Made by a program: the position numbers and the translations under genes
In this document: positions 31,805-40,835 of the stretch, piece by piece
Position numbering within the stretch: position 1 is the stretch's first letter
Layout: the number at the start of each line of letters is the position of its first letter
The notes under the pieces: model-generated
Database searches by the model: none
What the model saw: only the letters and a program-made list of their open reading frames with translations
What the model was told of the DNA's origin: nothing
NCBI RefSeq assembly: GCF_020733635.1
Contig: NZ_JAJFZL010000001.1
Location: forward strand, 3,162,001 to 3,226,000
Reading direction: 5' to 3'
DNA: 64,000 bases
Origin: Nocardia spumae
Lineage (GTDB): Bacteria; Actinomycetota; Actinomycetes; Mycobacteriales; Mycobacteriaceae

Positions 31805-34075
31805 TTGGCGGAAGCGGCGAGCCTGACGGCGTCCTCCGTCGCGACGGAGGACGCCGGGTGCGTGCCCGGACCTTCGCCGTCACCGGCATTGTCCGCGGAA
31901 TCCCCTGTGGGAGCGGCTGCTTCGCCGGAATCGCAGGAGGCCGAGGCGGCGGACCCGCAACTGCCCGGCCGATCGGACCCCGCGTCGCGTGCGGGTTCGG
32001 CGCCGAGCGGTCACGTCCGGCTCGACAAGCCGATCGCGCGGGTGCTGCCGCTGCTCGAACCAGCCCATCTGGACCGTGATTTCGACTACGCGGTACCGGC
32101 GGAGATGGACGAGCTCGCCCAGCCCGGTGTCCGAGTTCGGGTCCGGTTCTCCGGGCGGCTCGTCGACGGCTACATTCTCGAACGGCTCACGCGCAGTGCG
32201 CATTCCGGAAAGATCGTGCCGCTGCAGCGGGTGATCTCCGGCGAGCGGGTGCTGACGCCGGAGATCGCGCGCGTGGTGTCCGCGGTGGCCGCCCGCTACG
32301 CCGGCACCCGGGCCGACGTGCTGCGGCTGGCGATTCCACCGCGTCATGCGCGCACCGAAGCGGCCGAGGCCGAACCGGTTGTGCTGCCGGAGATTCCGGA
32401 AGACTTCCCGGATTGGTCGGGATATGTGCACGGCGGATCCTTCCTGTCCGCGCTGCGGCGGGGGAGTGGGCCGCGCGCAGCCTGGCAGGCGCTGCCGGGT
32501 GAGGACTGGGCCCGCCGGCTGGCGGAACTGGCGGCTACGACGGTCGCGGGTGGTCGCAGCGCGATCATCATGGTTCCCGATCAACGCGATCTGGACCGGG
32601 TGGTGGCCGAATGCGCTGTGCTGGTGGGCGATGCGGTTGTCGGACTGTCGGCCGGGCTGGGGCCGGCCGCGCGGTATCGGCGTTGGCTCGCGGCGTTGCG
32701 CGGCGTGGCGCGGGTGGTGGTCGGCACGCGCAGCGCGGTCTTCGCGCCTGCGCGCGATCTGGGGTTGATCGCGGTGTGGGACGACGGTGACGACACCTAC
32801 GCCGAGCCGCGCGCCCCGTATCCGCATGCCCGCGAGGTCGCCATGCTGCGCGCGCACGAGACAGGGGCGGCGTTCGTGGTGGCCGGATTCGCGCGTACCG
32901 CGGAAGCGCAGGCGGTCGTCGAATCCGGGTGGGCCCACGATCTGATCGCCGATCGGCAGACGTTGCGTGCCGCGACCCCGCGCATCCACGCACCCGGCGA
33001 CAGCGATATCGCCCTGGAGCGCGATCCGATGGCCCGCGCGATCCGGATTCCCGGTACCGCCTTCGCCGCGGCGCGCCGCGCCTTGGCTGCCGGCGAACCG
33101 GTGTTGGTGCAGGTTCCCCGGCGCGGATATGTTCCGGCGCTGGCGTGTGCGAAATGCCGCACACCCGCCCGCTGCCGCCACTGCAACGGTCCGTTGACAC
33201 TACCGGAGACCGGGGCGTGGGGACGGCGAGATACGAAGGGGGACAACGCCGGACGCGAAGGCGGTTCGGGAATTCCGCTGGGAAGCCGGGCCTCCGGCGA
33301 GACGGCCGCGAGCCCGAGTTGTCGCTGGTGTGGAAAGGTGGAACCGGCCTTCCGCTGCGGCAGTTGCGGATCCCGGGTGCTGCGCGCGGTGGTGATCGGT
33401 GCCCAGCGGACCGCCGAGGAGCTGGGCCGGGCCTTTCCCGATGTGCCGATCCGAGGCTCCGGCGGCTCGGCGGTCCTGGATTCGGTGCCCGAGGGACCCC
33501 AGGTGGTGGTCGCGACGATCGGCGCCGAACCGCCGGTACCGGGCGGTTACGGGGTCGCACTCCTGCTCGACGGCTGGGCGCTGCTGGGCCGTGCGGATCT
33601 ACGTGCGGCCGAGGACGCGCTACGGCGCTGGATGTCGGCGGCCACCCTCGTCCGCGCCGCCGGTGAGGTGCTGGTCATGGCCGAGCCGTCACTGCCGACC
33701 GTGCAGGCCCTGGTGCGCTGGGATCCGATCGGCCATGCTCGCCACGAGCTGGCCGCCCGCGTCGAGGTGCGTTTCCCGCCCGCGGTCCGGCTGGCCGCCG
33801 TCGACGGCACCACCTCGACCATCGGCGAATTGCTCGGTGAGACAGTGCTTCCCGACGGAGTGGAGGTCCTGGGCCCGGTGCCGCTGCCGCCGGGCGCCCG
33901 CACACCTTTCTCCGGGGACGCCGCGCCCGCGGAGGTCGAACGCATGATTCTGCGCGTCGACCGACACCAGGGATCGGTGCTGTCGCGATCCCTGGCCGAC
34001 GCCCTGACCATCCGCAGCAGCCATCGCTCGGACGGTCCGCTGCGGGTTCAGATCGATCCGGTCGACATCGGGTAG
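31805..34075 (+). CDS. priA: PriA-like replication restart protein lacking helicase motifs
   Basis: A 756-residue PriA homologue of the actinobacterial type. A ~70-residue Ala/Pro/Ser-rich N-terminal stretch precedes the 3' DNA-binding domain (ARVLPLLEPAHLDRDFDYAVP). Where active PriA has GVTGSGKT the sequence reads RRGSGPRAAW, and the DEEH box is DDGD, so ATP hydrolysis is presumably lost. Zinc cysteines CAKCRTPARCRHC and CRWCGKVEPAFRCGSC are kept but separated by an extra ~35 residues. TTG 31805 follows metK by 17 nt without a good ribosome site; the true start may be further in. Confidence 0.88.
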   Translation: MAEAASLTASSVATEDAGCVPGPSPSPALSAESPVGAAASPESQEAEAADPQLPGRSDPASRAGSAPSGHVRLDKPIARVLPLLEPAHLDRDFDYAVPAEMDELAQPGVRVRVRFSGRLVDGYILERLTRSAHSGKIVPLQRVISGERVLTPEIARVVSAVAARYAGTRADVLRLAIPPRHARTEAAEAEPVVLPEIPEDFPDWSGYVHGGSFLSALRRGSGPRAAWQALPGEDWARRLAELAATTVAGGRSAIIMVPDQRDLDRVVAECAVLVGDAVVGLSAGLGPAARYRRWLAALRGVARVVVGTRSAVFAPARDLGLIAVWDDGDDTYAEPRAPYPHAREVAMLRAHETGAAFVVAGFARTAEAQAVVESGWAHDLIADRQTLRAATPRIHAPGDSDIALERDPMARAIRIPGTAFAAARRALAAGEPVLVQVPRRGYVPALACAKCRTPARCRHCNGPLTLPETGAWGRRDTKGDNAGREGGSGIPLGSRASGETAASPSCRWCGKVEPAFRCGSCGSRVLRAVVIGAQRTAEELGRAFPDVPIRGSGGSAVLDSVPEGPQVVVATIGAEPPVPGGYGVALLLDGWALLGRADLRAAEDALRRWMSAATLVRAAGEVLVMAEPSLPTVQALVRWDPIGHARHELAARVEVRFPPAVRLAAVDGTTSTIGELLGETVLPDGVEVLGPVPLPPGARTPFSGDAAPAEVERMILRVDRHQGSVLSRSLADALTIRSSHRSDGPLRVQIDPVDIG

Positions 34076-34087
34076 TGGCGCCCTCGG

Positions 34088-34927
34088 TCAGCCGAACGCG
34101 CCCAGGTTGCGCGTGACCCAGTCCGCGAACGTGGTCGCCGGCCGGCCGAGGACAGTGGTCACATCGGTACCCGGCACCTGTTCGGCAGGCAGCGGTTCGC
34201 CGAGGATGTCGAGGGTGCCGTCGGCGACGGCCGGGGGCATGAAACGCAGCAGGTTCTCCCGGGCCTGCGACCGGGTGAGCTCGACCAGCCGCAGTGGCCG
34301 TCCCAGTGCCTGTGCGAGGGTATCCACTTGTGCGCGCGGCGTGATCGCGGCGGGACCGGTCAGTTCGTAGACGTGCCGGGTGTGGCCGTCCCGGCTCAGC
34401 GCGGCGGCCGCCACCGCCGCGATATCGGCCGGGTCGATCGTCGGCAGCGCGATATCGGCGAAGGGTGCGAAGACCGTGTCCTGGTCGCGGACGCTGTCTC
34501 CCCACGCCAGGGTGTTGGAGAAGAATCCGGTCGGCCGCAGAATCGTCCATTCCAGGCCCGACTCCCGCAGCGCCCGTTCGAATGTCGCCCCGCGGGCGTG
34601 GGACTCGAGATCCGGGCGGGTGCCGGCGACCTGTGAGGACAACAGCACCACCCGCTCGACGCCGGCGCGGCGCACCGCCTCCAGGTAGTGGGCCGGATCC
34701 GGTCCGGTCACCAGCTGCGGTCCGGTGAACAGCAGAAACAGTGCCTCGGCTCCCTCGACTGCGGTCGCCAGCTGCTGTGGATCGGCGAGATCGGCACGGC
34801 GATGCGCCACCGCGTCGGGTACCTCGGCGATGCCGCGGGATACGGCGAGTACCTTCTCGTCGGCCTCGGTGAGGGACCGGACCAGAACACGCCCGATGGT
34901 GCCGGTGGCGCCGGTGATTGCGATCAT
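34088..34927 (-). CDS. NmrA-like NAD(P)-binding protein
   Basis: A 279-residue short-chain dehydrogenase-like protein of the atypical NmrA/HSCARG type. The Rossmann motif ITGATGTIGRVLV opens the protein, and VVLLSSQVAG and WTILRPTGFFSNTL fit the family; no complete Tyr-x-x-x-Lys catalytic pair is clear. Members reduce quinones or act as redox sensors, so the substrate is unclear. It is divergent from a TetR gene with two matching operators, so probably repressed by it. Confidence 0.85.
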   Translation of the reverse strand: MIAITGATGTIGRVLVRSLTEADEKVLAVSRGIAEVPDAVAHRRADLADPQQLATAVEGAEALFLLFTGPQLVTGPDPAHYLEAVRRAGVERVVLLSSQVAGTRPDLESHARGATFERALRESGLEWTILRPTGFFSNTLAWGDSVRDQDTVFAPFADIALPTIDPADIAAVAAAALSRDGHTRHVYELTGPAAITPRAQVDTLAQALGRPLRLVELTRSQARENLLRFMPPAVADGTLDILGEPLPAEQVPGTDVTTVLGRPATTFADWVTRNLGAFG

Positions 34928-34937
34928 TGCGAACTCC

Positions 34938-34957
34938 TGAGTTAGTTGACTGACTGA
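34938..34957. promoter_or_regulatory. TetR operator copy 1 (NmrA side)
   Basis: TGAGTTAGTTGACTGACTGA is an imperfect palindrome just upstream of the NmrA-like start. Its left edge CCTGAGTTAGT is the exact reverse complement of ACTAACTCAGG in the second copy at 34994-35013; the two are centred 56 bp apart. Together they cover both divergent starts. Confidence 0.65.
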
Positions 34958-34993
34958 ATCGACAGTAGAGGAGTGCGCCCCGGATGTCTATAG

Positions 34994-35013
34994 TGAGTTG
35001 TATGACTAACTCA
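34994..35013. promoter_or_regulatory. TetR operator copy 2 (TetR start side)
   Basis: TGAGTTGTATGACTAACTCA has perfect 6-bp outer arms (TGAGTT/AACTCA) and includes the ATG at 35002. TATAGT at 34989-34994 looks like a -10 placed to give a leaderless mRNA. Repressor bound here would block transcription of its own gene, so the site is probably autoregulatory. Confidence 0.6.
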
Positions 35014-35580
35014 GGTGCGGACGTTCGGCCCGGTAAGCGGGACCGGCTGGCGACGGCGGCCGCGGAGGTCTTCCATCGGCAAGGGGTGGAGAAGTCCACG
35101 ATCGCGGATATCGCCCAGGCTGCCGAGGTGCCGGTCGGCAACGTCTACTACTACTTCAAAACCAAGGATCAGTTGATCCGGGCCGCGATCGGAGCCCATG
35201 CGCGGACCCTCGATCTCTTTCTCGCCGAACTCGATCGCGAATCCACCCCCGCGGCTCGCCTGCGGGCGCTTGTTCGGTCCTGGGTGGATCAGCGTGAGGT
35301 GGCGGCCCGATTCGGTTGTCCCTCCGGGACGCTCGCCGCAGAACTCGACAAGCGCGACGACGGCGTGGAACGGGAGCTCGCGGAGGTGATGGGGGTGCTG
35401 CTGGACTGGGCGCAGCGGCAGTTCGAGGCGCTGGGGCGCGCCGACGCGCGCGAACTGGCCGTCGCCCTGATCGCCGCGTATCAGGGTATTTCCCTGCTCG
35501 CCAATACCTTTCGCGATCCGGAGCTGATGGAGATCGAAGGCGCTCGATTGGAACGTTGGATCGATTCCCTCGCCGCGTGA
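35002..35580 (+). CDS. TetR family transcriptional regulator
   Basis: A 192-residue regulator with the HTH RDRLATAAAEVFHRQGVEKSTIADIAQAAEVPVGNVYYYFK, a typical DNA-binding domain. The C-terminal part contains RFGCPSGTLAAELDK and LLDWAQRQFEALG, as in TetR proteins that control NmrA-like genes. ATG 35002 is chosen over ATG 34984 because TATAGT upstream suggests a leaderless transcript and the first six residues of the longer form look non-homologous. The longer form has a GAGGAG site, so this is uncertain. Confidence 0.88.
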   Translation: MTNSGADVRPGKRDRLATAAAEVFHRQGVEKSTIADIAQAAEVPVGNVYYYFKTKDQLIRAAIGAHARTLDLFLAELDRESTPAARLRALVRSWVDQREVAARFGCPSGTLAAELDKRDDGVERELAEVMGVLLDWAQRQFEALGRADARELAVALIAAYQGISLLANTFRDPELMEIEGARLERWIDSLAA

Positions 35581-35886
35581 GGGCGCCTCGGGTCCGCCGC
35601 CGACGAACGCCCGCTCGGTACTCGCCGCCGGGCAAATTCGACGGTCGGCGCGGGCTGCCCGCCGCGCCGCTCCGGTGCGCGGCCGCTGATCGGGGCCACC
35701 TGTCGAACCGACGGTGATCGTCGCGTCGGCAGCGCGGAACGCCCTGATGTCCGCTGGTGGGCGCCATGGCCGGCGGCCTGCCGGTGCAGCGGGGAGCGAA
35801 CGTGGCGAGTCCCATACTTGTCAAAGATGCATTGCCGATATATCGTTGATTGCGTCAACGTAAGACAACGCCTGAGGAGGCACATC
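35581..35886. other. 306-nt intergenic region before padR gene
   Basis: No convincing ORF. It holds a hairpin GCCGCGC/GCGCGGC (35661-35683) that may terminate the TetR gene, and near its end two palindromes ahead of the PadR gene (CGATATATCG at 35836 and CGTTGATTGCGTCAACG at 35844). The rest shows no recognisable element. Confidence 0.5.
35844..35860. promoter_or_regulatory. Palindromic operator upstream of PadR gene
   Basis: CGTTGA-TTGCG-TCAACG has perfect 6-bp arms; CGATATATCG overlaps its left end. They lie 27 bp before the ATG of the PadR gene, a usual place for PadR autoregulation. The MgrA/PadR-type AT-rich element stands out in a GC-rich background. Confidence 0.6.
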
Positions 35887-36546
35887 ATGGAAAGCATGGA
35901 GAACATGGACCGATTCGGTCGCGGACGTCGTCGCGGACCCCGGCCGGATCCACACGAGCGCGGTGGGCGCGAACAGTTCCGCCGTCATCCGCGTGGTCCG
36001 CACGGTTTCGGCCCCTTCGGTCCGGATTTCGGACCGGGATTCGGTCCCGGTGGGCACGTGGGCCGGGGACGCGGCCGCGGTGGCCGCGGCCGGCGCGGCG
36101 ATGTCCGCGCGGCGATCCTGCTACTGGTGCAGGAGCGCCCGATGCACGGATACGAGCTGATTCAGCGGATCCGCGAGCGTAGCGACGACATCTGGCGTCC
36201 CAGCCCCGGATCGATCTACCCGGCACTGTCCCAGCTCGAGGACGAGGGGCTGGTCATCATCGAGAAGGTGTCGGGCCGGAAGACCGCCAAGCTCACCCAG
36301 GCCGGCACCGAATACGTGCGCGATCACCGCGACGAGCTCGGTGATCCCTGGCAGGACGTTCGTGAGGGCGTCGGCGATCAGGCGCTCGATCTGCGCGAGC
36401 TGGTCGGGCAGCTGATGGGCGCGGTCGCCCAGGTGGCCCGTGCCGGTACACCCGAGCAGGCCGGTAAGGCGGCGGAGGTCCTCACCGAGGCCCGGCGATC
36501 GATCTACCGAATTCTCGCCGACGACGACACCACTGCGGCCGAGTGA
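35887..36546 (+). CDS. PadR family transcriptional regulator
   Basis: A 219-residue regulator. Residues 1-70 are a Gly/Arg/Phe/Pro-rich low-complexity tail. The winged-helix PadR domain follows (DVRAAILLLVQERPMHGYELIQRIRERSDDIWRPSPGSIYPALSQLEDEGLV), then a C-terminal helical part. ATG 35887 has GGAGG upstream. No transporter or target gene is adjacent: the next gene is a secreted lipase on the same strand, so targets may be elsewhere or only itself. PadR proteins usually respond to phenolics or drugs. Confidence 0.88.
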   Translation: MESMENMDRFGRGRRRGPRPDPHERGGREQFRRHPRGPHGFGPFGPDFGPGFGPGGHVGRGRGRGGRGRRGDVRAAILLLVQERPMHGYELIQRIRERSDDIWRPSPGSIYPALSQLEDEGLVIIEKVSGRKTAKLTQAGTEYVRDHRDELGDPWQDVREGVGDQALDLRELVGQLMGAVAQVARAGTPEQAGKAAEVLTEARRSIYRILADDDTTAAE

Positions 36547-36600
36547 GGCGGAATCCGTGTCCCGCCACATATCTCGGCCCGCGCGGCGCAAAATGGGAAA

Positions 36601-37623
36601 ATGGGACAATGGCGGCATCATCTCGGCGTTCGCGGCTGCGCGTGGCGTAGCACGCTCGCGGCGGCGGCGTTGTGCGGGGCGGTTTTCGGTGGCAGCACAC
36701 CCGGCTGGGCCGAACCGCCCGCATCCCCGCCGGACACCAACCCCGTGGTGGTTCCGACCGAATGGGCGCCGCCGCAGTCCGAGCATCTGGCGGCCTCGCA
36801 GTATCTGAAGGCGCATCCCGACGCCACCCCGTGGGGCACCAACGACTTCACCTGCCGGCCCTCCGCGCGGCATCCGCGTCCGGTCGTCCTCGCGCACGGC
36901 ACCGACGCCACCGCCTACACCGATTGGGCGGGCATCGCCCCGCAACTCGTCGCCGCGGGATTCTGTGTCTTCGCCCCCGACTACGGCGGCAAACCGGGGG
37001 CGACCAGCTACGGCACCGAGGATCTGTGGGCATCGGCGCGCCAGTTCGGCGCCTTCGTCGATCGGGTGCTCGACGCCACCGGCGCCCGCCGGGTCGATCT
37101 GGTCGGATTTTCCCAGGGCGCCAACATCACTCGCTACTACATCAACAAACTCGGGGGCGCCCCGAAGGTCGGCCAATGGATCGGCCTGGCCTCGCCGACC
37201 TACGGGGGCGTGATGTACGGGCTGGTGCCGCTCGCCGAGGCCGTGCCCGGATTGTGGGACGCCTACCGGCAGGTCACCTCACTGGCCGCCATCCAGCAGG
37301 CACAGGGCTCGCCGTTCATGCTCGACCTCAACGCCGGCGGCGACACCGTGCCCGGTGTGCGATACACCACCCTCGGTAGCCGGGTCGACGAGATGATCCA
37401 GCCGTTCGGCGATATCGCGCTGAGAGGTCCGGGCGCCCGCAACATCGTGCTGCAGGATCAGTGCCCGATCGACCTGACCGGGCATTTCCACCTGGTGTAC
37501 GACCCGTACGTCCAGCAGGTGCTGCTCACCCTCCTGGATCCGGTCGGCGCGCCACTGCCACGCTGCGCCTACGTGCCGCTGGGCACCGGAATCGGCGAAG
37601 TGATCCTGGGGGCGCATTCCTGA
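36601..37623 (+). CDS. Secreted lipase/esterase (alpha/beta hydrolase)
   Basis: A 340-residue secreted protein. An N-terminal signal of about 37 residues has a basic start, hydrophobic core (LAAAALCGAVFGG) and a plausible cleavage after GWA. The mature part has VVLAHGTDATAY, DYGGKPGATSYG, and the nucleophile elbow VGFSQGANITRY, with His in GHFHLVYDP. This resembles class 2 lipases (LipA/EstA-like) with unknown substrate; in Nocardia such enzymes act on lipids of host or environment. ATG 36601 has no clear ribosome site. Confidence 0.8.
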   Translation: MGQWRHHLGVRGCAWRSTLAAAALCGAVFGGSTPGWAEPPASPPDTNPVVVPTEWAPPQSEHLAASQYLKAHPDATPWGTNDFTCRPSARHPRPVVLAHGTDATAYTDWAGIAPQLVAAGFCVFAPDYGGKPGATSYGTEDLWASARQFGAFVDRVLDATGARRVDLVGFSQGANITRYYINKLGGAPKVGQWIGLASPTYGGVMYGLVPLAEAVPGLWDAYRQVTSLAAIQQAQGSPFMLDLNAGGDTVPGVRYTTLGSRVDEMIQPFGDIALRGPGARNIVLQDQCPIDLTGHFHLVYDPYVQQVLLTLLDPVGAPLPRCAYVPLGTGIGEVILGAHS

Positions 37624-37683
37624 CGAAGCGGATTTCGCCACGCCCGTAAACTGGGGCGACCCCTTGTCGTCTCGCCCGGGAGT

Positions 37684-38250
37684 ATGCCTGTGACAATCCA
37701 GCCCGTTCGCCTGTTCGGCGACCCCGTCCTGCGTGCCCGCGCGGATGAGGTCGGGTCCTTCGACCGTGAACTCGAGCAGCTGGTCACCGACCTCACCGAC
37801 ACCATGTACGCCAGCCGCGGAGTCGGGATGGCCGCACCGCAGATCGGCGTCGGGCTACGGGTGTTCGTCTACGACACCGGTGAGGCCGCGGGCCATGTGG
37901 TCAACCCGGTCTTCGAGGTCGTGGGTGCCGATGAGCAGACCGGACCGGAGGGTTGCCTGTCGATTCCCGGGCTGCGCTACGACGTCACCCGGGCCGAGCA
38001 GGTGATCGCCCGGGGAGTCGATATCCAGGGTGCCCCGGTGGAATTCGCGGCCGACGGCCTGCTGGCTCGCTGCGTCCAGCACGAAACCGACCATCTCGAC
38101 GGTGTCCTGTATCTGCAGCGCCTGGAACCGGCGACGCGGAAGCAGGCCATGCGCGCCGTGCGCGAATCGGACTGGTTCACCGCCGGTAAGACGGTGATGT
38201 CGGCGGCGGAGGTCGCCGGCAGCCGCGCCGATGCCGGGCGGGGCGAGTAG
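37684..38250 (+). CDS. def: Peptide deformylase
   Basis: A 188-residue metalloprotease removing the N-formyl group of nascent proteins. Three motifs are intact: GVGMAAPQIG, EGCLSIPG (Cys ligand) and QHETDHLDG (HExxH-like metal ligands). The N-terminus VRLFGDPVLR is typical. Its TAG is directly followed by the fmt ATG, so the deformylase and formyltransferase are coexpressed. Confidence 0.97.
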   Translation: MPVTIQPVRLFGDPVLRARADEVGSFDRELEQLVTDLTDTMYASRGVGMAAPQIGVGLRVFVYDTGEAAGHVVNPVFEVVGADEQTGPEGCLSIPGLRYDVTRAEQVIARGVDIQGAPVEFAADGLLARCVQHETDHLDGVLYLQRLEPATRKQAMRAVRESDWFTAGKTVMSAAEVAGSRADAGRGE

Positions 38251-39174
38251 ATGCGACTGGTCTTCGCGGGTACTCCCGAACCGGCGGTGCCGTCGCTGCG
38301 GCGGCTGATCGAATCGCCCCGGCACGAGGTTGTGGCTGTGGTGACTCGCCCGGACGCGGTCGCGGGCCGCGGGCGCAAGGTGACTCGCTCGCCGATCGGC
38401 CGGCTGGCCGACGAGTACGGCATACCGGTGCTGACCCCGCGGAAGCCGTCCGAGCCGGAATTCGTTGCGGCGCTGACGGAATTGGCGCCCGACTGCTGCC
38501 CGGTGGTGGCATACGGCGCGCTGCTGCCGCCCGCGGTGCTCGACATTCCGGTGCACGGCTGGGTCAATCTGCACTTCTCCCTGCTGCCGGCGTGGCGTGG
38601 CGCCGCACCGGTTCAGGCGGCGGTACTGGCCGGTGACGAGATCACCGGGGCGTCGACCTTCCGCATCGAGACCGGACTCGACACCGGGCCGGTCTACGGT
38701 GTGGTCACCGAGCGGATCGGCGTCGGCGATACCGCGGGTGCCCTGCTGGATCGGCTGGCAGTGTCGGGTGCTCAACTGCTGGAATCGACCATCGACGGGA
38801 TCGAAGACCGCACTGTGCAGGCGGTACCCCAGTCCGGTGAGGGAGTCTCCTACGCTCCCAAGATCGAGGCCGACGAAGGGCATATCCGCTGGGATCAGCC
38901 GGCACTGGCGATCGGTCGCCGGATTCGCGCGGTCACGCCCGCGCCCGGAGCCTGGACCGAGATCGCGGGTAAGCGGCTCAAGGTCGGCCCCGTCGAACTG
39001 GTCGAGGAGCAGTTGCCGGCGCGGGTGATCGAGGTGCGTAAATCCGGGGTCCTCATCGGCACCGCTACCACCGCGGTTCGGCTGGACCAGGTTCAACCAC
39101 AGGGCAAACGCATGATGTCGGCCTTGGATTGGGCCCGTGGCGCGCGCCTGGAGCCCGGCTCGGTGGTCGAATGA
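38251..39174 (+). CDS. fmt: Methionyl-tRNA formyltransferase
   Basis: A 307-residue enzyme using formyl-THF to formylate Met-tRNAi. The N-terminus [33 protein letters not shown], the formyl-transfer motif [17 protein letters not shown] and the C-terminal OB-fold are present. ATG 38251 starts immediately after the def stop; its own stop overlaps the rsmB start (ATGA). Confidence 0.97.
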   Translation: MRLVFAGTPEPAVPSLRRLIESPRHEVVAVVTRPDAVAGRGRKVTRSPIGRLADEYGIPVLTPRKPSEPEFVAALTELAPDCCPVVAYGALLPPAVLDIPVHGWVNLHFSLLPAWRGAAPVQAAVLAGDEITGASTFRIETGLDTGPVYGVVTERIGVGDTAGALLDRLAVSGAQLLESTIDGIEDRTVQAVPQSGEGVSYAPKIEADEGHIRWDQPALAIGRRIRAVTPAPGAWTEIAGKRLKVGPVELVEEQLPARVIEVRKSGVLIGTATTAVRLDQVQPQGKRMMSALDWARGARLEPGSVVE

Positions 39175-40826
39175 CCGGCCGACGCGAACAGGGTGGTGGC
39201 GCCCGGTCGGGCCGGGGACGCCGGGACGGCGATGCCGGCCGCACCACCGGAGGCGATGCGGGCCGGCGCGAGGTACGCCGCAAGACCGAACAGGGCGGCG
39301 CCGGCCGGCGTTCCGACGAGGTGCCGGGACGCGGGGCCGGTGATCGTGAGAACAGTGGTTCGCGCCGTTCCGGTGGACGTGGCGGCTCGAACGCGGAGCG
39401 CCGGAGCGGGCGTTCGGGTGCCGTCCGCGGCTCCGATGCCCGGCGTCCCGGTGGTGCTCGCGGCGGCGCGGGGGACAAGGGGCGGCGGACCGGCTCGGCC
39501 GATGTCCCGCGTTCGGTCGCCCGAGATGTGCTGCGAGCCGTTCGGGAACGCGACGCCTACGCGAACCTGGTGCTGCCCGGACTGTTGCGTGAGTACGGAT
39601 TGTCCGGGCGGGACGCGGCGTTCGCGACCGAGCTCGCCTACGGCGCCTGCCGGGCGCTGGGTGTGCTGGATGCCGTGATCGCCGACTGTGCCGGGCGGCC
39701 GCTCGACGAGATCGACGGCCCGCTGCTGGATGTGTTGCGACTGGGCGTGTACCAGCTGCTGCGGACCAGGGTGGGCTCGCATGCCGCCGTGGATACTTCG
39801 GTGGACCTGGTTAGGGCCGAATTCGGCAGCGGCAGGGCCGGTTTCGTCAATGCGGTGCTACGCCGCGCGGCGGCCCGGTCGCCGGAGCAGTGGGTCGAGG
39901 CCCTGGCGCCGACGGATCCGGTGGGCCATGCGGCGTTCGAGTACGGGCATCCGGTCTGGATCGCGCAGGCCTTCGCCGATGCGCTCGGCGCCCGGGCCGG
40001 GGAGCTGGCCGATCTGCTCGCCGCCGATGACCAACGGCCGGTAGTCCACTTGGTAGCCCGGCCCGGCGATATCACCGCCGAGGAATTGGCCCTGGTCAGT
40101 GGTGGTGAAGAAGGTCGGTGGTCACCGTATGCGGTGTATCTCGACGGCGGGGATCCGGCGCAGCTGGAACCGGTGCGCGAGGGTATGGCCGCCGTGCAGG
40201 ACGAGGGCAGTCAGCTGGTCGCGCTGTCGCTGACCCGGGCGCCGCTGCTCGGCGCGGATACCGGGCGCTGGCTGGATCTGTGTGCCGGGCCGGGCGGTAA
40301 AGCCGCGCTGCTGGGTGCCCTGGCCGATATCGACGGCTACCGGGTCGATGCCGTGGAACCGGCCGACCATCGTGCCGAACTGGTCCGCAAGGCGACCCGC
40401 GGCCTGCCGGTGACGGTGCATGTCACCGACGGCCGCGACAGCGGCCTGGCTCCGGGCTACGACCGCATCCTGGTCGACGCGCCGTGTACCGGACTGGGTG
40501 CCCTGCGCCGCCGCCCGGAGTCGCGGTGGCGGCGGACCCCCGCCGACGTGCGGGAGCTCGCTGTCCTGCAACGCGAATTGCTCACCGCCGCATGGGAACT
40601 GTTGCGGCCGGGCGGTGTGGTGCTGTACTCGACGTGTTCCCCGCACCTGCCCGAAACGGTCGCGGTGGTCGCCGATCTCGTCCGGCGTACCGACGCCGAA
40701 CAGCTCGATACCCGCGAACTGCTCCCCGGGGTCACCGATATCGGTGACGGCCCCGGGGCGCAGCTGTGGCCGCATCGGCACGGCACGGACGCGATGTTCA
40801 TGGCCGCGCTGCGCAAACCGCGCTGA
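39171..40826 (+). CDS. rsmB: RsmB/Sun family 16S rRNA m5C methyltransferase
   Basis: A 551-residue SAM-dependent RNA cytosine-5 methyltransferase. Residues ~1-110 are an Arg/Gly-rich disordered tail; a NusB-like RNA-binding domain follows ([25 protein letters not shown]). The SAM domain shows [16 protein letters not shown], the catalytic [21 protein letters not shown] with TLC/PC cysteines, and [14 protein letters not shown]. RsmB methylates C967 of 16S rRNA. ATG 39171 overlaps the fmt stop, so the three genes def-fmt-rsmB form one unit. The long tail is a local addition. Confidence 0.93.
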   Translation: MTGRREQGGGARSGRGRRDGDAGRTTGGDAGRREVRRKTEQGGAGRRSDEVPGRGAGDRENSGSRRSGGRGGSNAERRSGRSGAVRGSDARRPGGARGGAGDKGRRTGSADVPRSVARDVLRAVRERDAYANLVLPGLLREYGLSGRDAAFATELAYGACRALGVLDAVIADCAGRPLDEIDGPLLDVLRLGVYQLLRTRVGSHAAVDTSVDLVRAEFGSGRAGFVNAVLRRAAARSPEQWVEALAPTDPVGHAAFEYGHPVWIAQAFADALGARAGELADLLAADDQRPVVHLVARPGDITAEELALVSGGEEGRWSPYAVYLDGGDPAQLEPVREGMAAVQDEGSQLVALSLTRAPLLGADTGRWLDLCAGPGGKAALLGALADIDGYRVDAVEPADHRAELVRKATRGLPVTVHVTDGRDSGLAPGYDRILVDAPCTGLGALRRRPESRWRRTPADVRELAVLQRELLTAAWELLRPGGVVLYSTCSPHLPETVAVVADLVRRTDAEQLDTRELLPGVTDIGDGPGAQLWPHRHGTDAMFMAALRKPR

Positions 40827-40835
40827 TCGGTCCGG

